A DNA stretch of 64,000 bases from positions 4,876,920 through 4,940,919 of the forward strand of contig NW_004450302.1 in the NCBI RefSeq assembly GCF_000321225.1, written 5' to 3'. The notes below the pieces were generated by a model. The model saw only the letters and a list, made by a program, of their open reading frames with translations. It made no database searches and was not told where the DNA came from. A program made the position numbers and the translations under genes. Below, in pieces: positions 14,201-24,184 of the stretch. Position 1 is the stretch's first letter. Every line of letters starts with the position of its first letter. The DNA is from Odobenus rosmarus divergens (taxonomy: Eukaryota > Chordata > Mammalia > Carnivora > Odobenidae).

Positions 14201-17200
14201 TCCTTAAAGCCAAGGGGTATGCACACGCTTGAATTACAATTGATGTGGGAACTCTATCTCTGAACTTCAATTCTTTAGGCTTTAAATTTGCAGCGAGAAT
14301 ATCTGGTTAGTCCGGGTAAGTATTTCAGACCAGAAGCACTGGCCATCATTCATTGGTGCTGAAATTGTGGTTATTGAGCAACTACAAATTGAAAGCAGTA
14401 ATCATTCTGCTTTTCTATGCTAGAGACTACGTTTTTTGAGGGTAACATTTACATCCATTACCCAGCACACTGCTTAATAAGAAGAAAACAATAGTTAACA
14501 CAGATATAACGCTTTTTACATGGGGGGACACTGTTCTAAAGTCTTCTCATGTATTAACTCATTCGATCTCTGAACAACCCATGAGTTAAGTGCTGTTATC
14601 AACATACCCTCCATTTTCCAGAAAAGGAAATAGAGGCAGTCAGCAAATAAATGAGCCAAACAGTACCCTAGGTGGTGGTGAAGCGTTACAGGGATGATAA
14701 AACAAGGGAAGGGACTAGGGAGTGCCAGAGGCAGGGGAGGGGCAAGGTGCCATTTTAAATCGAAGGCTGAGGAGAGGCTCACCGAGGTGGCATCTACGCC
14801 AATACCTGAAGGAGGTGAGGGAGCAAAAGCACAAATTACTTAATTTTACTGGGCCTCAGTTTCCTCATCTGTAAAATGGAGAGAGGAACATCGATGTTCT
14901 GGAGTAGACTTGGAAGAAAAAACACAAAGGCCTTGCATCAGGGCCATGCCTGGTGTTTCAGGAAAAGCCAGCAGGCCAGGGGAGCAGAATGAGGGGAGCA
15001 AGGGGGCAAATCCAGAGATGAGGCATAGAGGTAAGGAGAGAGGACGGTGCAGACAGGAAGTAGAAACTCTAGGACCACAGGCTTTTACTCAGAGTGGGAT
15101 GGTGGCCATTAGAGTGTTCTGAGCAGGGTGAAAACGATCCGACTTATGACTTACTTTTTACAACAGGATCCCTTTGGCTGCTGCGCCGAGAAAAGACTGC
15201 AGGGTATTAAGGGTGGAAGCAAGGAGACGAGTTGGGGGGCTGCAGCGAGAATCCGGACAATAGGATGATGGTGGCTGGGTACCAGAGGTGTAGAGGTAGA
15301 GCTACTGAGAAGTGGTCCGATTCTGACCACAGCTGTAGGTAAAGTCGGCAGAATTAGCTGACTGGCCGGATGTGGAATATGAGGGAAAGACAGGAGGCAA
15401 GGAGGGCACCAAGAGTTCTGGCCTGAGCACCTCAGACGCCAAGCTGAGTAGGACTCAGAGGAGCAGGCCTGGGGGATGAGGGGAGATCAGGAATGCAACC
15501 TTGAACCTCCAACATGAGGTGCCTAATAGACAGCCTCCCTGATTGATGAGCAGCCTCTTCATGTTGCTTCAGATTCAACTACTATAGACCGAGCCTACTT
15601 TGGGGCAGGCATCATAGTTAGGAAAGTAGGGTCTGGAGTCAGATGCTGGCTTCCTTTCTAGTAAATTCTATGACCTTGGGGGAAATTACTTAATCTGGCT
15701 GGGCCTCAGTTTCCTCATCTGTAAAACAGAGAGAGGAACATCGATGTTCTGGAGTAGTTGTGAATGAGATAATGAGGCAAAGCTCTTAGAGCCTTGTTTA
15801 TGTCACGAACTCAGTAAATGTTAGCGATTCATACTATGCTTCATATCCTTCAGTGGTCACAACACTCTTTTTAAACAACTGGAAAATGAAGTGACTCAGG
15901 CAAGGTGGTATTAGCTAAAGGAGGAAGGGAGAAGAACCTGTGGGAAAGACCAGGCTCCTTCTTCTACACAACACTGCCTCCCACTGCCAAAACAGTGAGT
16001 CCCAGCTTGTGAACCACGGAGAAGGTACACACAGAACAGGAAGCTTGTTTGCAAACACTTTTAAAGGAAAAACAAAACAGAAAGGCAGTAGCTACTGTTT
16101 CCTGGCCTTCTGGACAGCTATCCAGGCTGTTTCCTTTAGGAGACAGATAACTTCGCGAGGGAGTCAGAAAACCATTGGGGTTGTGGTCCCAGCTATCATA
16201 TTAATAGCTGTGTGACCTAGGGTTAGTCTCAGTGGTTGGACCCATCCATCTCCAATGTCCCTCTCAGTTCCAAAATGTATGATTCCATTTTAAAAAAAAA
16301 TCTTTCCAAGCTCACTTTAAGTCTAAGCTAGCAAAACAGGCGGGTTAAGCATTTCTTGGATCAAATAAAAATTAACACCACATTCGGGAACTTGACACTA
16401 AAGATTTGACCAGCACATGCTAAAATGAGACTCCCTATTTAATTGGGAAGGGCTCAGTCTGCAGGCAGGCATCTAGAGTCTTGATTCAAATTCTATATTT
16501 AAGATTGTAATAAAAAAACATGGGGCGCCTGGGTGGCTCAGTCGTTAAGCGTCTGCCTTTGGCTCCGGTCATGATCCCAGTGTCCTGGGATCGAGCCCCG
16601 CATCGGGCTTCCCTGCTTGGCAGGAAGCCTGCTTCTCCCTCTCCCACGCCCCCTGCTTGTGTTCCCTCTCTCGCTGTGTCTGTGAAATAAACAAATAAAA
16701 TCTTTAAAAATAAATAAAAAAGCAAAAACAGTCCATGGGATAAACGAGTAAGTCTTCCCTCAACAGGCAGCCGTAGGCAGCAGCAAATCACTGGGGCAGT
16801 GAGACAACAGAGAGACAGAATAGTGATGCGAGTGATTTTTTTTTTCCCCCGGTCTTGGGAAATTGCTAATTTATAAGATTCGTATTTGCTCGGTTGCTTA
16901 TGCTTTTTGCTCTGCACAGGTGTGTTCTCCAGAAGCTCCTAGGGCAAAATAATTCAAAACTCGAACTGGGGTGAGCTCCATACGAGCTTGCGTGATCAAT
17001 TCGTAGCCGCCAGGGTTCCGGCCCCAGCGGAGCCAGGGTGGGGGGTGCGGGGCTCGGCGGGGCGGGAGGGGGGCCAGGGCTCGGGTGGGCGCTGCCCCGG
17101 GAGGACCACGTGGGCGGGGATTGGGGCAGGCCGCGCTCCCGACTGCACGGCGCAGAGGGGGGTGGGGGGGGGGCCCGGGCTGGCCTGGCGAGCGCCCGGC

Positions 17201-17469
17201 CTCCGAGGCCCCGGCGCCGGGCCACGCCTTGGCTGGCGTCCGCGGGCAGCGCCGGGCCTCGGTCGCGGGCGCCCGCCCCGCGCCCCGGGCCCCGGCCGGC
17301 TGCTCTGACCTAGGCCTCCCCCGCTCCCCACTTACCAGCCGTTGACCTCATTTTGGGAGTTCACATCCACCCCGCTCTCCACCAGTTTCTGCACCTCCCG
17401 AATGTCCCCCAAGGCCGCGGCCTCCCGCAGCCTCTCCTGCTGCTCCTTCTGCTCTAGGAGAGCGCTCAT
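8091..17469 (-). CDS. ANKRD40: ANKRD40, ankyrin repeat domain protein 40 (five coding exons)
   Basis: Joining 17469-17336, 12138-11990, 11371-10889, 9106-8925 and 8237-8091 on the minus strand gives 1095 bases, 364 codons plus stop, with no break. All five exons have GT-AG borders and matching phases. Residues 1-95 carry the ankyrin repeats, including DVNSQNEVNGWTCLHWAC and HGQVVSYLLQSGADKE. Residues 95-255 form an acidic start (VEEDDGAD) and a long proline/serine-rich linker. Residues 256-364 are the conserved C-terminal domain, from ELVLKVRIQNP to the end ASKLTY. The human protein, as I recall it, is 368 residues with a longer aspartate run, so this copy is full length. Its molecular role is poorly known; the ankyrin part suggests protein binding. 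Promoter and exon 1 sit in a CpG island. The C-terminal domain is duplicated in ANKRD40CL at 60670-62111. Confidence 0.96.
8238..8924 (-). other. ANKRD40: ANKRD40 intron 4
   Basis: A 687-bp intron without a recognised transposon. The plus strand carries a purine tract, aaggaagaaaaagaaggagg and on to about 8400, which is a pyrimidine tract on the transcribed strand. Confidence 0.8.
8925..9106 (-). CDS. ANKRD40: ANKRD40 exon 4 (C-terminal domain, first half)
   Basis: 182 bp with acceptor tttctag/agctgg and donor agaaag/gtaaga. It encodes residues 256-316: ELVLKVRIQNPSLREN, then FIEIELDRQELTYQELL, then CCELGVDPDQVEKIRKLPN. The corresponding ANKRD40CL exon lacks two codons where this one has NPSLREN. 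Confidence 0.97.
9107..10888 (-). other. ANKRD40: ANKRD40 intron 3
   Basis: A 1.8-kb intron. The main feature is a G-rich tract on the plus strand at about 10440-10458 (two long G runs split by one C). No Can-SINE is present and no extra exon is supported. Confidence 0.75.
10889..11371 (-). CDS. ANKRD40: ANKRD40 exon 3 (proline/serine-rich linker)
   Basis: 483 bp with acceptor tttgtaag/tggaag and donor atgcaag/gtaagc. It encodes residues 95-256: a short acidic stretch, LPQLKKESELPFVPNYLANP, the low-complexity PSTPPASPPADGSPPLL, and the hydrophobic end FQPFFFTGAFPFNMQ. The composition suggests a disordered linker between the ankyrin repeats and the C-terminal domain. Confidence 0.96.
11372..11989 (-). 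other. ANKRD40: ANKRD40 intron 2
   Basis: 618 bp, of which about a third is the Can-SINE at 11582-11802. No additional exon is seen. Confidence 0.8.
11582..11802 (+). mobile_element. Can-SINE
   Basis: It has the head gggggcgcctgggtggctca, a CT-rich middle and an A/T-rich tail. It is flanked by a target duplication, aaaaaataaaacctg, on both sides. It is inserted antisense to ANKRD40 in intron 2. Confidence 0.93.
11990..12138 (-). CDS. ANKRD40: ANKRD40 exon 2 (ankyrin repeats)
   Basis: 149 bp with acceptor tgggacag/gacctg and donor atgggag/gtgagt. It encodes residues 45-95, including the ankyrin signature TCLHWACKRNHGQVV and SGADKEILTTKGEMPVQL. The first base completes the tryptophan codon begun in exon 1. 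Confidence 0.97.
12267..12464 (+). mobile_element. Can-SINE
   Basis: Full-length element with head ggggcacctgggtggctcag and a 14-base A tail. The target duplication agttcagctaga / agttcagcctaga differs by one inserted base. Confidence 0.93.
12898..12915. repeat. short (CA)n run
   Basis: A run of cacacacacacacacac after a pyrimidine-rich stretch. Confidence 0.85.
14535..14650 (-). repeat. MIR-like SINE relic
   Basis: The order cattcgatctctgaacaacc, tgagttaagtgctgttatc, ccattttccagaaaagg matches an inverted MIR-type core. Confidence 0.5.
14660..15480 (+). repeat. ancient dispersed repeat
   Basis: A long stretch with the phrases of a common old mammalian repeat: cctgaaggaggtgagggag, gagcagggtgaaaacgatcc, ggatgatggtggctgggtac, gagaagtggtccgattctg. 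It is interrupted at 14833-14907 by the duplicated MIR-like patch. The family name is uncertain. Confidence 0.5.
14833..14907 (+). repeat. 75-bp patch duplicated at 15683-15757
   Basis: The two 75-bp segments align without gaps and differ at five positions. Both contain the MIR phrase cctcagtttcctcatctgta followed by the non-MIR tail aacatcgatgttctggagta. At this copy neither flank is MIR. Confidence 0.9.
15590..15830 (+). repeat. MIR SINE relic
   Basis: The order ggagtcagatgctggc, tatgaccttgggggaaatta, ctcagtttcctcatctgtaa, gatgagataatgaggc-like text and cagtaaatgttagc follows the MIR consensus from centre to 3' end. Confidence 0.75.
16522..16722 (+). mobile_element. Can-SINE
   Basis: Full-length element with head ggggcgcctgggtggctcag and tail aaataaacaaataaaatct. 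It lies about 600 bp from exon 1 of ANKRD40, antisense to it. Confidence 0.92.
17336..17469 (-). CDS. ANKRD40: ANKRD40 exon 1 (start codon)
   Basis: ATG at 17469-17467 opens MSALLEQKEQQERLREAAAL, followed by GDIREVQKLVESG. The donor is ggctg/gtaagt. The start is chosen because it begins the conserved N-terminus, and the next upstream ATG (17563) is out of frame and closes after 11 codons. It encodes residues 1-45. Confidence 0.95.
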
Positions 17470-17527
17470 CTTCCCCTCGGGCCCAGGCCCCCGCCCGGCC
17501 TGCCCCGCCCGCCCCGCCCCGGGCCCG

Positions 17528-17563
17528 TCAGCGCCGCCGCCGCCGCGGCCCGCTCCCCGCCAT
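17528..17563 (-). promoter_or_regulatory. possible upstream ORF in the ANKRD40 leader
   Basis: On the minus strand ATG at 17563 opens an 11-codon frame (MAGSGPRRRRR) ending in TGA at 17530-17528, 58 bases before the main start. The five-arginine run is coded by CGG repeats plus CGC. The G at +4 is favourable and the C at -3 is weak. It matters only if the transcript starts upstream of 17563. Confidence 0.5.
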
Positions 17564-18998
17564 GGGGAGAGCGCGGAGCTCGCCCGCCCTGCTCGCGCCC
17601 GGCCCGGGGCTGCTGCTCCCGCCCGCCGCCGCCCGCCGCTCCCCGGCTGCGCCCGGCCGCAGGCCCCAGCCTCCGCCCCGGCCGCGCCTCCCGCGGGCCG
17701 ACTCCGGGGGACCCTATTCGGAGTGACAACCCTGACCCAGATATTTTCCGTTCCTACCCTCGGCCCGGGCGCCCGGCTGGCTGTTTATGTAACTGCCGCA
17801 CGACGTGATCCGCGGTGATTCATGGACTATTTTTAGACCTCCCCGCCCGGCAGCTTCAGGGGAGGAGGGCGGACACATGGAAAGAGAAGAAAGCATAGCT
17901 GAGAGCCAGAAAAGCCTTATCCTCTGGCGCAGGCTGTTTACCAGGCATCAAAAATAATTGGTGTTTCTTCACCACCACCACCCAAGTCTGTTTGGCTCTT
18001 TTTCCTTATCTGAGCCAACGCTTGCCCAGCAGGGTGGGGGAAACGGGCTGAAAACGATCCTACTATTATATGCCCATAATTGCAGAGGTAGATTGCGCTG
18101 TTCTTTCTTCTTTCGACGGTGCTTGGGACCATCCGGTTCGCATATTTATTTCAATCGCTGTTGTTTTACATCTCATTTTAGACAGAGATTTCTTGGCTTT
18201 CAGGGAAAATATTTATATTGTGCCTGGAGTCTCTAAACTGTAATTTATTACTGCTTATAAATCATGATTACTCTTCATGAAGGCCATGCAAGGATACAAG
18301 AGAGCAAAGAAGAACACCACAGAGGCTGTGGCGTTATCCTGGCCCTGATGCCAGGATCTCTGGGGAGAGCTATGGTGTGTATGTGCACAGCATTTTGCCT
18401 GACTCCTGCCTGATCAATCTAACCAGGCTCAGAGCCTGGATTGGCACTGGTTTACTACCCAGTGGGAGAAAAACAGAATACTGTTTTGCTGAGCCCAGGT
18501 GACTCCGAAAGATCTTCCAAAGTGGCACAGGATGGAACCTTGCAGATGGGGTCAGGAGGATTAAGGAAATAACCCTGGGGTGGAAAGGAGGAAGGCCTGA
18601 ACAAAGAGAGGAGATGAAATGGGAAGGGACAAATGTAGGCATGGGGTTTTCATTTCCCTCTCTGGGGGCTTGCCCAGGGTCTGCACAGCCAGCATTTTTC
18701 TTGCTACTGTTTAAGAAACACCCATGTCTGTTTGTTTATTATGACACAGTAATTCACACAGTACTCAGTGCACACCAGGTGGTGCTGAATATAAACTGCT
18801 CACTTCAATTGACCCCAAGGCAAATTGGAACTCAGCTTGAGCTTACATTTTTATGTGTCCCCGATTTAAATTTTAATTCTCAGATCCAGCATGATACTCC
18901 ATCCGAAGCTGACGTGCACAGCACTGGAATTGGGTCCTTTAACATATTTTGAGTGACATGGGAGTAGGTAGTGGCCTCTTTTTAAAAAAAGCAGTTTT

Positions 18999-19205
18999 AG
19001 GGGCGCCTGGGTGGCCCAGTTGGTTAAGCATCTGCCTTCTGCTCAGGTCATGATCCCAGGGTCCTGGGATCAGCCCCGTATCAGGCTCCCTGCTCAGCAG
19101 GGAGTCTGCTTCTCCTTCTCCCTCTGCCACTCTTCCTGCTCATTCTCTCTCTCACTCTCTCTCTCAAAAAAGTAAATAAAATCTTTTTTAAAAAATAAAA
19201 ATAAA
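18999..19205 (+). mobile_element. Can-SINE
   Basis: Head gggcgcctgggtggcccagt and a long A/T tail. The imperfect target duplication aaaaaaagcagtttta / aaaaaagcattttta supports insertion into an A-rich site. Confidence 0.9.
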
Positions 19206-19369
19206 TAAAAAAGCATTTTTAAAAAAATTGGTAGTGTCTGTGAATCCTTCCTTAAAAGGATTATAGCATGTGCCCTGCAATAACTCTTAAATCAGTGGAT
19301 ATTATTATCTTCTTAAACTCAACCTCTGCTCATCTTTGACTCCAATCTTCTCCTTGTTATCCTCACATT

Positions 19370-19420
19370 AAAAAGAAGGAAAGAAAGAAAGAGAAAAGAA
19401 AAGAAAAAAGAAAAAACTTT
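19370..19420. repeat. (GAAA)n-type purine microsatellite
   Basis: A degenerate run of gaaagaaagaaagagaaaag on the plus strand. Confidence 0.85.
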
Positions 19421-19514
19421 CTCCACAAACAAAACCTCTAACCCTGGCCATAACTGAATGCGACCTGATGGCTATTCTTTTACCTCTATTTGTTTATACT
19501 TTGTTTTGTCTCTA

Positions 19515-19690
19515 ACTCACTGGGTGTATTAAGCGTGCATTGTTTGCCAGGCACTATTCTAGTCACTGAAGGTATTGCTGCAAACAAATCAAGAGTCCCC
19601 GATTTCAAAGAACACAGTCTGGCAGGGGAGAGGAGACAAACAATAGAATGTGCTAAGTATTACAATAGAAGCAGTAGGGCACATGGCACA
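19515..19690 (+). repeat. old dispersed repeat (catttattgagc-type)
   Basis: It contains tttgccaggcactattctag, cactgaaggtattgctgcaa and gaacacagtctggcagggga, the wording of a common old mammalian repeat. Confidence 0.5.
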
Positions 19691-19695
19691 GTGTT

Positions 19696-19885
19696 TGTGA
19701 GCATGAAGATTAAAAGCAGACCACATGGATTTGCATCCCAGCTTTTGCCACTCATATAATCTTAGATGAGTTACTTAACCTTTCTGTGCCTCAAATTCTC
19801 AAATTCTGCATCTGCAAAATGGAGGTGATAATAATAGCACCTACTCTGCAGGATTGTTCTACTGATTGGATGAATGTGTAAAGTC
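19696..19885 (+). repeat. MIR SINE relic
   Basis: The series gtgagcatgaagattaaaag, ggatttgcatcccagctttt, gagttacttaacctttctgt, gcatctgcaaaatggaggtg and gataataatagcacctact is a well-preserved MIR. Confidence 0.8.
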
Positions 19886-19954
19886 TGGACATTGGAAAGG
19901 CTCAGGAGATCCTAGGTATGTGATGGCAAAGTCGAGTCAAGAAAGAGCCCCTGA

Positions 19955-20157
19955 GGGCACCTGGGTGGCTCAGTTGGTTAAGCGACTGCTTTCGGCTCAG
20001 GTCATGATCCTGGAGTCCAAGGATCAAGTCCCGCATCGCAGCGGGCTCCCTGCTCAGCAGGGCGTTTGCTTCTCCCTCTGACCCTCCCCCTCTCTCACGC
20101 TTGCTCTTCCTCTCGCTCTCAAATAAATAAATAAAACCTTAAAAAAAAAAAAAAAAG
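19955..20157 (+). mobile_element. Can-SINE
   Basis: Head gggcacctgggtggctcagt and an 18-base A run at the end. The flanking target duplication is aagagcccctga (left end at 19954, right copy from 20159). Confidence 0.94.
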
Positions 20158-20329
20158 GAAGAGCCCCTGATAGAATGGGAAGGCAGCGGTGGTCAGGAAA
20201 GGAAAACACCCAGGTTTCTGGCTGGGGAGATAATGGTGTCATTTACTGGGATTTAGGTCAAAGAAGGAAGAAAAGATTGCAGGTATGGTGATGAATTGAC
20301 TTTTGAATCTGCTGAGTTGAGCCTTCTGA

Positions 20330-20560
20330 AGATCTTTAATTACTGTTTCTACCAACATTTATTCATTGCCAGGCACTACCCTAAGGGCTATACCTGGATT
20401 ATCTCATTTAATTCTCACGACAACCCCATAAGGTAGAACCATCATTACTATCTGAGGCACAGAGAGGTAACTTGCCCAATACCATACAGCTTAATTAGTG
20501 ATAGAGCAAGGCTTTGAACTAGAGCAGTTTTACTACAGAGCCCATGCTTTCTTTTCTGAT
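20330..20560 (-). repeat. MIR-type SINE relic, inverted
   Basis: It contains ttattcattgccaggcacta, tctcatttaattctcacgac, gaggcacagagaggtaactt and aggctttgaactagagc, the reverse order of MIR. Confidence 0.7.
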
Positions 20561-21064
20561 TTTCATGTAAGTAGAGATGCCCATAAAGAGTTGTATCACT
20601 GGGTGTGGCATTTAGAAAGGAGTTCTGGGCTGGTGATTGGGATTTGGTAGTCGTCAGTAAAAGGTGCTAGCTGCAGTCATGGGAATAGCAGGGTTAGCCC
20701 TGACAGAGTGTGTTGAGGGCTGAGAGAAGACAGCCAAATACAGAACCCTAAAGAACACCCAACGTTTTAACGATGGACAGAAGAGAAATCCACAAATGAG
20801 ACTGAAGAGAAGCAGCTGGAATAGTAGGAGGAAAAGCAAGGAATGGGAAAATTTGGAGAAAAGAGCATGACCCACAGGGTCAAATACTGTAGAAAGGGCA
20901 AGAAAGGACTGAAAAGCGTGGAATGGATTTAGCCACAGGTGGTGGTGCTGGTGACCTTGGAGAAGGAAGTGGCAGAGGACCCATAGGGATGGTAGCCAGG
21001 CTGTCATGGGGTTAGGAGTGAAGAGAAACTACCTCCTACATATTATATACTGTGTGGGAATCTG

Positions 21065-21159
21065 GGAATACAGGGATGAATAAGAGATGGCATATGACTG
21101 AAAAGAACTTTCATTTCATTTCATTTCATTTATTTATTTATTTATTTATTTATTTATTT
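21065..21159. repeat. left copy of gap-flanking duplication
   Basis: The 95 bases from ggaatacagggatgaataag up to the N run recur on the other side of the gap from 21210. This probably represents one locus placed twice. Confidence 0.85.
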
Positions 21160-21209
21160 NNNNNNNNNNNNNNNNNNNNNNNNNNNNNNNNNNNNNNNNN
21201 NNNNNNNNN
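21160..21209. other. assembly gap (50 N)
   Basis: Exactly 50 unknown bases, placed inside a (TTTA)n tract. The round number suggests a fixed-size placeholder rather than a measured gap. Confidence 0.98.
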
Positions 21210-21274
21210 GGAATACAGGGATGAATAAGAGATGGCATATGACTGAAAAGAACTTTCATTTCATTTCATTTCAT

Positions 21275-21323
<49 letters not shown>

Positions 21324-21533
21324 AAGATTGTATTATTGAGGGAGAGCACACATGAGAAAGAGAGCGCAAGAGAGAGAACAAGAGCGGTTGGGGGGGGGGG
21401 TGTTGCAGAGGGAGAGGGAGAAGCAGACTCTCCGCTGAGCAAGGAGCCGGACACAGGGCTTGATCCCAGGACCCAGGGATCATGACCTGAGCCGAAGGCA
21501 GATGCTCAATCAACTGAGCCACCCAGGCGCCCC
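21210..21533 (-). mobile_element. Can-SINE with expanded (TTTA)n tail, plus its left flank
   Basis: The inverted element ends ...actgagccacccaggcgcccc at 21533. Its A-rich tail has grown into a tract of more than 60 bases of tttatttatt. The target duplication aaaagaactttcattt lies before the tail (from 21246) and after the head (from 21534). The SINE proper is about 21262-21533. Confidence 0.9.
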
Positions 21534-21599
21534 AAGAACTTTCATTTTAAAGGTAAAGATTCATATTTGCAATATTGTGTGACCACTCCCAAAATATGC

Positions 21600-22040
21600 A
21601 AGTTTGTTTAAGGTAAAATCGTGGCACAGAAAGAAGGTTATCAGTTGTGTGTGGCAGGTGGACGGTGAGGGTCCAGGTTGGCTTCATAGAGCTGATGATG
21701 CTTGGGCGGTGAGCTGAGAAAGATGGGGGTGGTAGTTGCTGGTCGTTGCTGAAGAGCATCCCAAGCCTGGAGTAGTGGAACATAGTGTAATGTGGTGGGA
21801 AACGGGCTTAGAGGGTGTGGGGGACCAGTAGCAGACGAAGTTAGGCAGGTCAGATCATGGGTAACCTTGTGGTTTTTGAATTTTAGGGTGGGGGTGATGG
21901 GAGCCATTGAAGGATTTCAAACAGGAAAGAGACACGACCGTATTTACATTTATCAAGATGACTGAGGCAGCATGCAGATGGAGGACGGAGTCATGGGGGC
22001 CACGCTGGAAACTGGGAAGCAGTTAGGAGATCCATAATAA
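21600..22040 (+). repeat. ancient dispersed repeat
   Basis: Phrases include gggagccattgaaggatttc, aaacaggaaagagacacgac and ctggaaactgggaagcagtt, the same family as at about 14660-15480. Confidence 0.5.
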
Positions 22041-22129
22041 CCATGGTTTCTTTTCTATATTAGCTCGGTAGAGCTGCCATAACGAAATACCACAGATTGG
22101 GTGGTTTAAACAACAGAACTTTATTTTCT

Positions 22130-22329
22130 TTCTTTTTTTTTTTTTAAGATTTATTTATTTGAGAGAGCGAGAATGAGAGAGAGAGGGTACATGAGAGGGG
22201 AGAGGGTCAGAGGGAGAAGCAGGCTCCTCGCAGAGCAGGGAGCCCGATGCGGGACTCGATCCCGGGACTCCAGGATCATGACCTGAGCCGAAGGCAGTCG
22301 CTTAACCAACTGAGCCACCCAGGCGCCCC
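22130..22329 (-). mobile_element. Can-SINE
   Basis: Inverted element ending ctgagccacccaggcgcccc. The target duplication agaactttattttct / agaaatttattttct lies in the older repeat around it. Confidence 0.93.
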
Positions 22330-22557
22330 AGAAATTTATTTTCTTATAGTTCTGGAAGTGAAAAGTCCAAGATCAAGGTATCAGCAGGTTTGGCTTCTCC
22401 TGAGGCCTCTCTCTTTGGCTTGCAGATGGCTGTCTTCCCTGTGTGTGTGCCTCCCTACTGTCTGTGTGTCCAAATCTCCTTTTCTTATAAGGACACCAGT
22501 TATATCAGATTGTCCACCCCTCCATTCCCCAACAGCCTCATTCCAACTTAATCATCA

Positions 22558-22660
22558 CTTTTTTTTTTCAAGTAGGCTCTACACCCAGTTTAAGACTTGA
22601 GAGATCAAGATCTGAGCTGAGATCAAAGAGTTGGATGCTTAACCAACTGAGCCACCCAGG
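22558..22660 (-). mobile_element. short Can-SINE (tRNA part only)
   Basis: Inverted fragment from a T run through taggctctacacccagttt to accaactgagccacccagg. A short duplication, taatcatc / taatcacc, flanks it. It is more diverged than its neighbours. Confidence 0.8.
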
Positions 22661-23678
22661 TAATTAATCACCTCTTTAAAGGCCCCATCTCCAAATATAG
22701 GCACATTCTGAGATACTGGGGATTAGAATTTCAACATATGAATTTGACAGGGGAGGGGACACAATTCAGTCCATTAATACTTTCCATTAGTGACATGTAT
22801 GGAACGGGGTCTGGAGACTGCTGGCTGATAAGATTAAGTCGCTTCCCTTCTCATCATTAGGAAACAACCAATTCATATAATCTGTAGAAGGTAACGGTAA
22901 ACCGGACATTGTGATGTTAATAAAGACTACTTTTATTTCTGAGTCTCTGATGTCCAGCAGAGTCTGAAGCAGATGATACTGGTGCTTTTTGAATTAATGT
23001 AGGAGAGATGAATGAATCCATTATCTGTACTTGTAATGCACATGGAATTTTGTCTGCCCTTAGAGTCTAGGGAAAGGAGAGTTGTAGCATAAGACTTACT
23101 GAGGGTGTGACTGGGTAAGATCCAAAGGCATTTAGTATTTTCATTTCAAGTTATTGTTCCTTTTTTTTGTCTTCTGTTGATCAGGAGCTCCCTGGGAAAA
23201 GGGTCTTCTACAACTGTCTTAGCATTCCCAGCCACTAATCCAGTTCTTGGCACAGAGCACAGATCCTGGCATGGAGCACATATACCCGTTAAGTTTGTGG
23301 AATGAATGAGGGAATTAGATTTAAAAGTTTTAGTGAGTAGAAGCTGTAACTTTGCATTCAGGTTTTATAAGAACTCTTTGCGGTTCAAGATGTATAAGTT
23401 TTCTCCCTTTTTGGTGATAGTGGCACTGGTGAACCTTCAAAAAATGCTTCATTGAGCAAAGAGTAGTCATCAGCTGAGAACTCTTTCATCTCACTGCTAC
23501 ATCTACAAACTGATGTCTTTTTTTCTTTCTTGTTTCAGTAGAGAAAGGTCCTTTCTTGTAGCAAAGGCCAATAGCTACAAATATGCCCTGAAGACTATAC
23601 CACCATTACCATCTTCTTCTCCTTTTTCTTTTTAAAAAAGTAATTAAAAAATAAATAAAATAAAAAAGTAATAAAGCT

Positions 23679-23872
23679 TGGGGCACCTGGATGGCTCAGT
23701 CGGTTAAGTGTCTGCCTTTGGCTCAGCTCATGATCTCGGGGTCCTGGGATCGAGCCCCAAGTCGGGTTCCCTGCTCCGCCAGGAATCTGCTTCTCCTTCT
23801 CCCTCTGCCCCTTCCCCTGATCGCCTGCTCTTTCTCTCTTTCTCTCTCTCAAATAAATCTTAAATAATAATA
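23679..23872 (+). mobile_element. Can-SINE
   Basis: Head ggggcacctggatggctcag and tail taataataataataa. The target duplication is taataaagctt / taataaagttt. Confidence 0.92.
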
Positions 23873-24184
23873 ATAATAAAGTTTGACTCCCTACCCTACA
23901 TTCTCCTACAAACGGACCTTGAGAGCTTGTTTGGAGGTTCTAGCGGGGGAACACAGCTACTCGTATAATCTTGACCAAAGCAAGGTCTTCCTCTATCAGG
24001 GAAGGTCGTCCTCTTTGACCAAGTGCATAACTTGGGGGGTAGGGAGAGGGATGCACATGGAGTGGTGAGGGTGAGGGGGATAGGGGACACTCGCCTAGCC
24101 AGCCAGATCAACTAAATCAACCCTGGCGATCGATGGGGTGACAGATGTTACAGACAGAGCACCCTCACATCCTTCTTCTTTTTT

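Larger units (their letters stand above)
12139..17335 (-). other. ANKRD40: ANKRD40 intron 1
   Basis: A 5.2-kb intron with two Can-SINEs (12267 and 16522), a short CA repeat (12898-12915), old MIR-type relics (14535-14650 and 15590-15830), a dispersed repeat at about 14660-15480 and a duplicated 75-bp patch. No internal exon is supported. Confidence 0.8.
17000..17760 (-). promoter_or_regulatory. ANKRD40: CpG island and promoter region of ANKRD40
   Basis: GC-rich, CpG-dense DNA covers exon 1 and its 5' side, including gccgccgccgccgcgg at 17533-17548. The surrounding introns and intergenic DNA are AT-rich. No TATA box is evident, so dispersed initiation is expected. The transcription start is inferred to lie between about 17560 and 17760. 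Confidence 0.8.
22060..22790. repeat. old dispersed repeat split by two SINE insertions
   Basis: Outer segments read agagctgccataacgaaata, attgggtggtttaaacaaca, then tcttatagttctggaagtga, ttataaggacaccagttata and ccatctccaaatataggcac. This is a very common mammalian repeat that I cannot name with certainty. It is interrupted at 22130-22329 and 22558-22660. Confidence 0.6.

Noticed and set aside
17342..17818. 158-codon plus-strand ORF rich in Pro and Ala
   Set aside because: GC-rich DNA has few stop codons. This is the shadow of ANKRD40 exon 1 and its CpG island.
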